64,000 nucleotides of DNA from Mauremys mutica (taxonomy: Eukaryota; Chordata; Testudines; Geoemydidae), in assembly GCF_020497125.1 (NCBI RefSeq), contig NC_059087.1, positions 15,347,925-15,411,924 of the forward strand. The letters are read 5' to 3'. Under the pieces are notes generated by a model that was given only the letters and a program-made list of their open reading frames with translations, had not been told where the DNA came from and did no database searches. The position numbers and the translations under genes are program-made. The stretch's first letter is position 1, and every line of letters starts with the position of its first letter. Of the stretch, positions 46,060 to 55,689 are shown one piece after another.

Positions 46060-46720
46060 ATCATTATTTCAGGTACAGCATATTATGCACTGATTGCTGC
46101 TTTTGTCTTTTTAAAACAAAGGATGCTCTGAGCTGCATTTAAAATCCCATAAGGAAGCTGGTAATGAAACCTCCTGTTCTTCCGTTTTGCTAAACTCCTT
46201 GTCAATGTCTGTGTTTAAACTGAAAGGTCAAGAGAGTTAATACAGCCCCCCTTCCTCACTCCCTCCCGCCCGAGCAAATATGTTGCCTCCTACTCAGTTC
46301 TTTGTATGCTTTATTTTTTATGTTTGATATGTTTACTATATTGGCAAGCTATCAAATTGGCAGAACAGGTACTGTAATTTATCTGCTGAATATCTTTATG
46401 TAAATGAGGCGATGTTGTTAACATTATGATGAGTTCCCTGGTTTTTAGTTTATTAGTATTTGGGGGTTGTTGGGGGTTTTTTGGTGGTAGCAGCTCAGAA
46501 ATCCCATAAATGCTACTGCCCTTCATTTTATCACTCAGTAGCTTTATTTCCAGCCACTTTACATTACAAGACTTATTTATAACCCTGAACCCTTAATAAT
46601 GTTTAGAGGCAGAGGTCAGATCTGTGTGTAAGATGTGAGAGGCTAAAGCCTGAACATTGTAAACAATTTAATTTATGTTACTGCTGTCAGAGAGCTCCCA
46701 GTCAAAGCTTCACTGTTCGT
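46060..46720. promoter_or_regulatory. candidate conserved non-coding region
   Basis: Repeat-free with AGCATATTATGCACTGATTG, GTAATTTATCTGCTGAATAT, ATGTAAATGAGGCGATG and GTAAACAATTTAATTTATG. Includes a G/T-rich tract near 46460-46490. Inference only. Confidence 0.33.
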
Positions 46721-47079
46721 ATGCAGCTTGGAAGCCTAGGATCTGGGATATCTGAGTTGCATGGCTTCTGTTAGTAAGAATGTGGAGTGATAATACAGAA
46801 TAGTTGTTGTTAAATTACAGAGGGAAGTGGGGATTACCACTGATGACAATTTTGCAGTCACCTAGCATTAAAAACACAGGATGTCGGTGCTTTGTAACCT
46901 TCTGGTAATGTGGTAAATCATGATTCCCGTCATAGCTGCAGTGTGACAAGCAAGTCTTCAAGGTAAACCTTCAACAAGCTGGACTTGGGACAAAATGAGT
47001 GGTTTTTCTCTCATGCTTTTCTACTCCACATCTAAACTATATCAAGGCATCTGGGACCATTAGATTATCTCGGAAATGG
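46721..47079. other. no feature seen
   Basis: Unique intron. Confidence 0.45.
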
Positions 47080-47225
47080 GCAACTATGACTCCTGCATTC
47101 TATCTTGAGCTCTGCCACTAACTGCTCTGTCATGTTGTGCAGTTCTCTTAACCTTTGTATAACTGGGTTTACCCTGCGTGTAAAAGGGGGTTAATAAAAC
47201 ATAGCTATCTTGTAAAGCATCTTCA
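47080..47225 (-). repeat. MIR-type SINE fragment
   Basis: GAGCTCTGCCACTAACTGCT, CTTAACCTTTGTATAACTGG and GTTAATAAAACATAGCTATC follow reverse MIR order. Confidence 0.7.
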
Positions 47226-47923
47226 GAACATGCCAATTGCTGGAGGACTGGCTAGTCACATGGTGCTTGTTCCTTTTCTTGCTTGTTCCTGGAGGCCTGA
47301 AGCAGCAGCTGGGAACAAGGAGGAACCAGCCTAGCTGCATCTAATCCTCCTCTTTTGTAACACTGAAGCCTAGTAGAGGTATCAGCCACAGAGAGAGAGA
47401 GAGAGTAAAGACCACAGAAACAGGCAATGAGACAGCTCAACAACATATCCAGAGGGAAAAAAGGACCAGGTGGCTGGGCAGTCTGTCCAGTGAATCAGAG
47501 GAGAAAGGGAATCAAGTGGCAGAATAGCGTGTGCAGGGGAGAGGAGAGTAGGGGCTCAGAGACGTGGAGAAGTGTGGACGGGGGGTGGGGGTGGATTAGA
47601 GCAGATGGGAGGAGGGAGATGAAATGAAGAGCAAACTTACAGTATGGTTTAATTGTACTCAAAAGGGACAGAATTTATGAAAGCTGCTTAAGATAGAGCA
47701 GAGCATTCCCAGTATTGCTGCTCCATGCAAGCGGTTAGTGCAGTTATCACAAGGGAGCTATCACAGTGAAGAATGGGAAGAGGAGGTGGTTTGTGCAATC
47801 ACTGGCCGGCATAGAGGGGGTTTGCTCGTTGTGAGCGGGAGGAGAGGTCTGGCTGCATGATCTTAAGTGGGGAGGGAGGTGGTCCATGAGACAATTTATC
47901 TGGCCCGAATTCAAGATTCCTAA
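47226..47923. other. no gene seen; purine-rich stretch
   Basis: GA repeats at 47391-47406 and a G/A-rich region at 47440-47640. Confidence 0.45.
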
Positions 47924-48149
47924 GGGCAGGTCTACACTTAAAACGGTGCATCAATTCAGCTGTAACGCTTAAGTGAAGACACTCCTATGCCAATGGGAGA
48001 GTTTCTCCCATTGGCGTAGTTAGCTACAACCTCTCACAGAGGTGGATTATGTCGACAGGACAAGCTCTCCCGCCGACATAGCGCTGTTTACACTGGGGGT
48101 TAGGTCGGTGTAACTACATCACTCAGGGGTGTGGATTTTTCACGTGGCC
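47924..48149. mobile_element. MITE with GGGCAGGTCTACAC terminus, right end decayed
   Basis: Preceded by TAA (47921-47923). Foldback CCAATGGGAGAGTTTCTCCC-ATTGG (47990-48014) and a GCCGACATAGCGCTGTTTAC segment. The right terminus is not recovered. Confidence 0.65.
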
Positions 48150-48172
48150 CAAGTGTCTGCTTAAGTCCCTTG

Positions 48173-48445
48173 AGATATGTCTACACTGCAATCAGGCTAA
48201 CCTGTGCTGCCAAACTTCTCTGCTATTGTAATTCACACGAGCTAGATCAAAGCTACCTTGGGTATGTCTGCACTAGGGTGACCAGATAGCAAGGGTGAAA
48301 AATCGGGACGAGGGTGGGGGGTAGTTGGCACCTGTATAAGACAAAGCCCCAAATATCGGGACTGTCCCTATAAAATTGGGACATCTGGTCACCCTAGTCT
48401 GCACTTGCTGCTGTCACACCTTTGATTGCAGTGTAGAAATACCCT
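48173..48445. mobile_element. MITE interrupted by a second MITE, TTG flanks
   Basis: The ends ATATGTCTACACTGCAATCA and TTGATTGCAGTGTAGAAATA are inverted; TTG lies on both sides (48170-48172 and 48446-48448). The inner element is 48276-48394, leaving a host unit of about 150 bp. Confidence 0.75.
48276..48394. mobile_element. 119-bp MITE with perfect termini and TA duplication
   Basis: The termini GGGTGACCAGAT and ATCTGGTCACCC are exact inverted copies, each flanked by TA (48274-48275 and 48395-48396). Interior pair: AAAAATCGGGACGAGG with CCCTATAAAATTGGGACA. Young insertion into the MITE at 48173-48445. Confidence 0.9.
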
Positions 48446-48460
48446 TTGAAGTCAAACTTA

Positions 48461-48651
48461 GGGCATGGTTACTCTAGAAGCTTAACTACTCCAGCCTCCA
48501 CTTGTGGCAGTAGCTATGTCGGTAGGAGAAGCTATCCACACCATCACTTATGTTGGTGTAACTTATGTCACTCGGAGGGGGGGGGTGGGAATAAATCACC
48601 CCCCTGAGCGACATAAGTTACACCGACATAAGCTGTAATATAGATATAGCC
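48461..48651. mobile_element. 191-bp MITE with TTA duplication
   Basis: TTA at 48458-48460 and 48652-48654. Central foldback GGTGTAACTTATGTCACTCG paired with GAGCGACATAAGTTACACC around a G run. No coding. Confidence 0.8.
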
Positions 48652-49053
48652 TTAAATTCTGTACTGGATGGGGATGAATTTAAGCACATCCTGATTACAT
48701 TCTTGAATCGGGGCTTCTGCTAAGGTGTGGGCCACACTATGAATAAATGTGAGAGACCCCACCTCAATTGAAAAGAGCTACTGAACCCCAAATGACCCCC
48801 CCACAATATATATATAGTTTGTCACAATTTAAGTGTTAAAATAGCCTTTGAGCCAGCACCTGGAAATGCTCTTTGACTGTTACAAAGTGACTGGGGCAGC
48901 AACATGGAGAATGCCAGAAAATAACTGAAGAGGTGCTTAGTTGTAAAGTTTTCCCCAAAAAAATTGGGTTGGGGGGAAATCTCAATGTTACTTATATTAC
49001 ATTACACATAATCTCTCGCATTACTTATTGTGGCATATTGTTTCCTCCTACAG
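48652..49053. other. intron end before the microexon
   Basis: AT-rich unique sequence leading to the TTGTTTCCTCCTACAG acceptor. Confidence 0.5.
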
Positions 49054-49089
49054 AGTTCTGCTCAATCGCTTTCAGGAAGAGGCTATTCC
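49054..49089 (+). CDS. FBRSL1: 36-nt coding microexon, AUTS2-family gene (FBRSL1-like)
   Basis: Seen: the acceptor TTTCCTCCTACAG ends at 49053, then 36 nt encode SSAQSLSGRGYS in phase 0, followed by the donor GTAAGTC at 49090. Spliced to the exon at 33972-34073 it gives RLSD-SSAQSLSGRGYS. This aligns without gaps to the family block RLSDSSA...GY, which in relatives continues with an acidic CDSxSD segment. That continuation would lie in the next exon, which I do not see in this window. Too short to recognise alone; the identification rests on strong splice sites, matching phase and continuity with the upstream exon. Symmetric, so inclusion or skipping keeps frame. Confidence 0.82.
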
Positions 49090-50703
49090 GTAAGTCATTT
49101 TACAGCTAATTCTTTCACTATTGTTGCTGTTGATTGCAGAGGTTTATATTACCTGTTGCATATCCACTGACACTAAGGGAATACAAAACATGAAAAATAA
49201 GCTTTGAGCAAAGCACTGTCTTGTGTTTCTAGCAAGCGACACCTTCTGCACACGAGGGAACAGTGAATTGCCTATTTTCAAGTCTCTTGAATTTTGTTTT
49301 CTTCATGGGTTTTTTTCCCCCGAACTACTTTTGACTAGTCAATCAGGTAATGACAATTTAAGAAACAAAAAGGAGATTTTTCTAAGATAGATGCCTCTCT
49401 CCCATTGATTTTCTAACTACCCCTTTGTGCCTTTGAAAATATTCCACCCAAAATCAAATTTAAAAAATGTTAAATTCTCTTGCTGGCAAACACTGTGCTG
49501 TATAACTGGTCAGAACAGAATAAATTTCACTTGATTTGAAAACAGGGTAACATGATTGTTTTTGCCTCCAGTAAACCAGGATGCCATAATTATAGGCAAT
49601 GTTATAGGCCGTGAGGTTCAAAAGTAGATGCATGCAGATGCAGTTCCACAATGGTTTTTAAATGGCCATTTGTATGTGCAGATACTTGAAGTTATTTGTA
49701 TGCACAACGATGGTATTTTTCCATGTAGATGTGATGCACTCATTTGTACGTGTGCCTTGCACTCATCCACCTGAAAATCGGGCCTGCAAGTATATTGTAT
49801 GGAATTTATATGAGACAAGTGACACACAGGTATACGTTGTTTATTTAAGACATCACTAAAGCCCTGGATTTGTATTACACACAACTCTTAGGAGAAATGT
49901 ATGGCATTTAGATGCATGTAATGACATTGCTGGTCTCCTATCAAGTCATGTATTCTCTGATTATTGGTGCAGAGGTTGTAAGTGAAGTGGTTTGATGATC
50001 TGAATTAGAAGTGTGTTAACCATTTAACAGTCCCTACATATACTAACTGGCAGTAGTCACTCCTTTTGCAAGATCTGTCACGACATAAGTTTTATCTTCT
50101 AGGTGAATGACCCGGAATGTGTGTCTTATATCAAGAGCCACCGCTGCTTCCTTTTAACAATATAGTTTAAAAAGGGGGGCAGGTTGTTACATATTGTTTA
50201 TGAGGTTGATGTAACAACCTGACACAGAGCCTTTTAAAGTAATTGAGAATGATTCTTTTTAATGATGTATGTTGTACATTTGTCCATTTGACACGAGGGG
50301 AATAGAGAGAGATTATCTGAGTAATGTGATGGAACCTGTGCGTGTCCAGCTGGTGTGATGTATACATTAACATTGGGAAGCTGTTAGATGTGTCCCAGTT
50401 TCAGAGTGACAGCATCACACACATACTCTTGTGACAGAGGCACAAGGCAGTGTGAAGTGCATTGGCATGATAGTATCATATGATTTGGAGTCTAAAGGCT
50501 TTACAAATAATATTTTGGAGATGTTGTTGCTGCTGTTGACATGCATCTCAAATATCTTGCAGTCAAAATATTTATTGTATCTCAGGTGAGTGTCATTGCT
50601 TAACTCACTTGCCGCATGAGATCTTTTGCTCTAGCATGAAGATTCAAATGTACGTGTGCAAAATAGAGCAGTTAATCTCCCATACATTTGAAGGGCTGGA
50701 TCC
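49090..50703. other. no gene seen
   Basis: AT-rich intron; chance frames on both strands. Confidence 0.5.
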
Positions 50704-50711
50704 ATCTAGAC

Positions 50712-51022
50712 CAGGGGTTGGCAACCTTTCAGAAGTGGTGTGCCGAGTCTTCATTTATTCACCCTAATTTAAGGTTTCACGTGCCAGTAATATATTTTAA
50801 TGTTTTTAGAAGGTCTCTTTCTACAAGTCTATAATATATAACTAAACTATTGTTGAATGTAAAGTAAATAAGGTTTTTTAAATGTTTTAAAAGCATCATT
50901 TAAAATTAAATTGAAATGCAGAGCCCCCCTGACCGGTGGCCAGGACCCAGGCAGTGTGAGTGCCACTGAAAATCAGCTCGCGTGCCGCCTTCGGCACATG
51001 TGCCATAGGTTGCCTACCCCTG
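50712..51022. mobile_element. 311-bp hAT-type MITE with perfect 8-bp duplication
   Basis: Termini CAGGGGTTGGCAACCT and AGGTTGCCTACCCCTG are inverted, with ATCTAGAC on both sides (50704-50711 and 51023-51030). The AT-rich interior carries GTAATATATTTTAATGTTTT; a CpG-rich right part has TGCCGCCTTCGGCA. No coding. Confidence 0.95.
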
Positions 51023-51030
51023 ATCTAGAC

Positions 51031-52795
51031 TGATAACTCTTTAGGTTATGTCTTCTGTAAAGTGCCATGCATGCCTACGGCATTATATAAATAATAATGA
51101 ATCACCTTCACAAATTTTATGTCTGGGAATTAAACAATTTCCCACTGGCCATAACATGGGTTTCAAAATCTGAATGGAAAAAGGCCGAAGGATTGTTCAG
51201 AAGCCCCTAAACAATACATCATTGGGTAATTTTGTCCGTTGCTGACTGAAAATAAATCTTTTTTATGTGTGTGTCTTTAATAACTGATCTTCAGAAATTA
51301 TTTAGCTCCTTGTCTGAAAACTGGTTTTGTTCTGTCTCATTTACCCAACCCAGACCACCTCATGGAAGGGGAGAGCTCTTAGCATCCCCGAGCAGTGTTT
51401 TGAGATCATGAGTAGCCTGAGCTGGCATTGCTTTTCCTTCTGGGTTGTCATTTTATCTGTTAAATTGCCTTCTGCCTCACCATGTACCAGCTGTTGAGGC
51501 TGACCATTTCCCTTAAGACTATCATGCTGTTCTAAATTGATCCAACATAAGGCCAAGACTATAGCTTCTAACACTGCCAAGATCCCGTTGGCCCAAACTT
51601 AGCTTGGAACCTGACTCTCCCAGGTGGCACTAAGACGTTCTAACCACTGACTCAACAAGACTGGCCAAACTAGGGGTTATCCTTAAAATATCGCAAAGGT
51701 TTCATTTTCACAGGGAACTAGCTGTATATTAAGCACTAAATCAGTATTTTGGCACGGCCCTCTGTTTATATCAAAGCCTGTTTGCCAGACATGGTGAAAG
51801 CATGTTTAAAAAATAGCATTTACAAGAGTAAGGCACAGTTTCTTTTACTTGTGCCTTTTTCTCTTGATATCTGTGATGGCTTATGTTATTGAAGATTGTC
51901 ACCTACAAAATGGTACGTAGTTACTATGCAGGGTAGTTGCTCTGGGTTTCACAAAGAGCTGGTTAAATATCAAACTAAGTTGGACGTTACATATTAGGGT
52001 TTGCTTTTTTTAAATGAACTTGCTTTGAATCTGCACCCTTTCATGTTTGCTTTTTTCAGTTATCCTTGCAGATGAGTTTACTGTTAGGAACGTTCATATA
52101 AACACCAAGTTTGTAAGGAAATATTTACTGGTAAGAGAATTTGAAATCCAAAACCATGAGCCAAAATCCTTATTCAAAGATTTACGCTCATCCAGTCAGG
52201 AAACAGAATGCTATGTAAGCCATGTGTCCAATTGCAACATCTCAAATATTGAATGCTTCAGGTGACAGCTTATATAAAAGCTATAGACCAAAGACAAGAT
52301 TTTCAAATTGGAGCCTAAAATTAGGTAGAAAAATGAATTTAAGCGCCTATACAAGAGACTTAATTTTCATTTGCTGAATAGCCCAGCAACTCCCATTGAC
52401 TGAGTTTTACTCCTAAATTTGAACATTTTGACCACAGAACTACTGGTGGAAATTGCTTGCCATATAATTTCACAGTTTGTTCACAGATAGCTGGTGATCA
52501 GGAAAAAAAAGTGAAATTCATTGATTATAACACATTTGTTATGAATTTACTGCTCAACATAAAGTTTCAAACAAGGATTAATTTTACCTGGGACAACATG
52601 GTTATGCAACATATGTAGATGTGTGGATTAGCAAGCTGTTTATCTCATAAGCAGCGTAGCATGAGTTTTTCATGCCCTTTTTCTGTTGCACGTCAAATGT
52701 GTATTTTCTCTGTGTTGAGAAATGGAATGGTAGCATATTTTTGGAGGGTAATAACTTACTCTCCATTTCTTTATTTTAGCAAGTATGTGATAAGG
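51031..52795. other. no gene seen
   Basis: A repeat tail lies at 51060-51100 (GGCATTATATAAATAATAAT). A decayed hairpin fragment lies at 52296-52440 (GATTTTCAAATTGGAGCC). The rest is unique. Confidence 0.45.
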
Positions 52796-53191
52796 CAGTG
52801 GTCCCCAACGCGGGGGCATCTTAATGCGCCCGTGTCCTGGTCCCCGGGAGAGCACCCGCCGAAATGCCACCGAATTTCAGCGGCATTTCGGCGGGGATGC
52901 ATCGAGATGACGATGCTTGTCGCCAACAAGTGATGTCATCGAGAGGCATCGCCCCCGAATTTCGTTGGGGACACCTCTCACTGATGACGCTTGCTGTCAA
53001 CAAGTGACATCATCGAGAGGCGTCGCTCCCGAATTTCGGCAGGGACGCCTCTTGATGACGTCGCTTGTTGACGGCAAGCAGTGTCATCGAGAGGCGTTGC
53101 CGCCGAAATTTGGCGGCATTTTGGCGGGTGCTCCACCGCTGCAGTGGTCCTTCGGCTGGCGCCCGCCAGCCAAAAAGGTTAGGGACCACTG
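52796..53191. mobile_element. 396-bp CpG-rich hAT-like MITE with internal minisatellite
   Basis: Termini CAGTGGTCCCCAACGC and GGTTAGGGACCACTG are inverted; the flanks share ATAAGG with one offset base. The interior has several diverged units of about 60 bp, each with CATCGAGAGGC and CCGAATTTCG cores, some inverted. Palindrome GCCGAAATGCC against GGCATTTCGGC near the left end. The surrounding DNA is AT-rich. Confidence 0.85.
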
Positions 53192-53451
53192 TATAAGGTA
53201 TTATGCTATGCCTCTCATGTACATGGCTGAGATCAGACATTCCAGCTTTCAGCCATTCTGAGCCAGAAATGTGTTTTTTTTGCAAGCAGAAAAAAACAGA
53301 TACTTTGGGTAACATCTTAAAACAGGCAAATCCTCTTTCGTACATTTTACTTGTAGACTTGGAAATTCTGGAAATGCTTCACTGATGTGTCCAGTTTCTA
53401 GATTTCACTAAGATTGCGCTGTGGAGCATTTTAAAAATGTATTCTTTATCG
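53192..53451. other. no feature seen
   Basis: Unique spacer between transposons. Confidence 0.4.
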
Positions 53452-54328
53452 TGTGACAAGGTGGGTCCTGTGCTTATTGGCATATTTGTTCACCTCAGAG
53501 ATTCACCATGTGGGTCAGGGAACAGCCCAGAGACCTTCTCCTCTGGTAGAACCCACAATCCAGGTCAACTCCTCCTGTGTCTGATCAGGAGTTGGGAGGT
53601 TTGGGGGGAACCCAGGCCCGCCCTCTACTCCGGGTTCCAGCCCAGGGCCCTGTGGATTGCAGCTGTCTAGAGTGCCTCCTGGTACAGCTGCACGACAGCT
53701 ACAACTCCCTGGGCTACTTCCCCATGGCCTCCTCCCAACACCTTCTTTATCCTCACCACAGGACCTTTCTCCGGGTTTCTGATGATGCTTGTCCTCTTCA
53801 ATCCTCCAGCAATATGCCTTCTCACTCTTAGCTCCTCGTGCCTCTTGCTCCCAGCTCCTCGCATGCACGCTATAAACTGAAGTGAGGTTCTTTTTAAACT
53901 CAGGTGCCCTGATTAGCCAGCCTGTCCTAATTGATTCTAGCAGTTTCTTCTTAATTGGCTCCAGGTGTCCTAATTAGCCTGTCTGCCTTAGTTGGTTCCA
54001 GCAAGTTCCTGCTTGTTCTGGAACTGCCCCTGTTACTTAAGGGATCTACTTAATCTGGGACTAATATAGCTGCCTTCGAACATTCTTCTTATGACCCTTT
54101 GACCGCACTCCTGTCCCTGTTCTTTTATTAGTTGTCCCCCGAAATTAGTGGGTTTCTGAGGTCCTGTAGATCCTCCCCTTAGGCTGGGGGTGGGGGGATC
54201 CTTTAGCATTGGGCGGGCTTCCGCCCGCCCGGTTCCCAGAAACCCAATAGATACAGCCTGGATTTCTCCAGGTGTAAAAAAAAAAAAAAAACCACTCTCC
54301 TGTAGCCATCTGGCCTGACCCTCTCACA
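53452..54328 (-). mobile_element. LTR-like block (candidate solo LTR)
   Basis: On the minus strand it begins TGTGAGAGGGTCAGGCC and ends CACCTTGTCACA, i.e. TG...CA with matching TGTGA/TCACA ends. It contains a GAGTTTAAAAAGAACC box that could act as a TATA region. About 877 bp, no coding domain; chance frames only. I recall this start from a multicopy turtle repeat but cannot place the family. No clear target duplication was found, which weakens the LTR call. No retroviral gene is present. Confidence 0.5.
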
Positions 54329-55566
54329 ACAGTTATACATTCGTTTGACACAGTGTGTTTAGGAACTAGTGATAATGAATACAATAACAAATTATTCTAT
54401 GATTCTAAATTACATGGACTATATGAACACAGCTAAAATGCCTCAACTCTTTGAAATGTAGAGCATGGCTTACAGATAAGTCTAGGCTAAAGTTGTGCTT
54501 GGCTCATTTTTGTATAGAGGAGAAGGGGCAGAAGTGGGAATACATGGTAATAAAAAATCTTCAGATAAATCATGTAGCTTGTTTATAGAACAGCTGTATA
54601 GCTGTTCCTGTTATGAAATGAAAGGGGATAAAATGCAAACTTAAAAGCACATGGCAGATCCAGGTTCAGTGAACCAAATTGTCTCTGGGTATCCACTGGA
54701 GCAAAGTGTTGAAGAATGGAGCTCTTCATTTTATTTTTTGGTTTCCTTTTTTTAAAACTAATAACAATAACATGCACTCGGCAACAAATGCAGCTGATTT
54801 TTACTCTATGCTGCTGTAAAATATCAAACTCTGTGCAGCCTAGTCAAATTCCTGGCAGCCCATCAAAATCATTTATATTTGAAAATCATGTATATCAAGG
54901 TATGTCTAAAACACATAAGGCTTATAGAGAGATCTTGAGATGATTGTTTCTCTGTTTGGGGCATTCAGACTCATAGTGATTAGTGCATCTTTCCACCATG
55001 TTGTGACTTCTCATAAAAGTGAAGTACTTATGCAGACAAAGTTAGAGCCAAGCATAATGTAGGCAACCACTTGCAATTTTCCTGAATGCACATGTCCACC
55101 AATACACCTGATGCTTGCTATTGAACACATCTGCAACTCTGCTATAGACCCTTCCTGAGTGTAGAGTCATTCCTGTCAATTTGTATTGAGGTTTTGAGAA
55201 CGGGTTTCCAAGCAATTAGTAACCATCTTTAAAGCCAGTTGTCTAAGTGACTGCTTCTTACTCTCTACTCTATCTCAACAATTAAGCTCTGCTAGGATAA
55301 TCTCATCTGTCTGTGTTTGATCCTTGGCTTTCCAAAGCTCAGAAGCAGGACATTCCCAGTTTTAGGTCCTGGATTTGGCTCTTTCTGACTGTCCATTACA
55401 GTCAAGTTGGTCAACTTTTGATCACTCTGCAAGGTTCTTTTGTTCATGTCAGGCTTTTGCTGAATGTTGTTTTTTTTATTTCCCTTCTGGTTTCTCTCTC
55501 CAACAGCTTATTAGCGGAAGCGTTAGATCAGTGTTAAAGCCCAAGTTGTGTTGTAATAAGAATTAT
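54329..55566. other. no gene seen
   Basis: AT-rich unique intron. Confidence 0.45.
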
Positions 55567-55656
55567 GGGCTCAATCCCGTAAAGTGCTGGGCACTTTCAA
55601 CTTGCATTGAAGTCAGTGAAGGTTGAGGGTGCACAGCACCTTACAGGATTGAGCCC
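55567..55656. repeat. 90-bp hairpin MITE
   Basis: Near-complete palindrome: GGGCTCAATCCCGTAAAGTG-CTGGGCAC at the left pairs with GTGCACAGCACCTTACAGG-ATTGAGCCC at the right, around CATTGAAGTCAGTGAAGG. Confidence 0.9.
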
Positions 55657-55689
55657 TAAATCAGGTAATTAATAAATAAATAAAACTTG

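Larger units (their letters stand above)
34074..49053 (+). other. FBRSL1: 14,980-bp intron between the two coding exons
   Basis: Bounded by GTAAGTA at 34074 and CCTCCTACAG at 49053, phase 0. It contains candidate regulatory blocks, a CR1, a 995-bp palindromic transposon and a MITE cluster. Confidence 0.8.
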
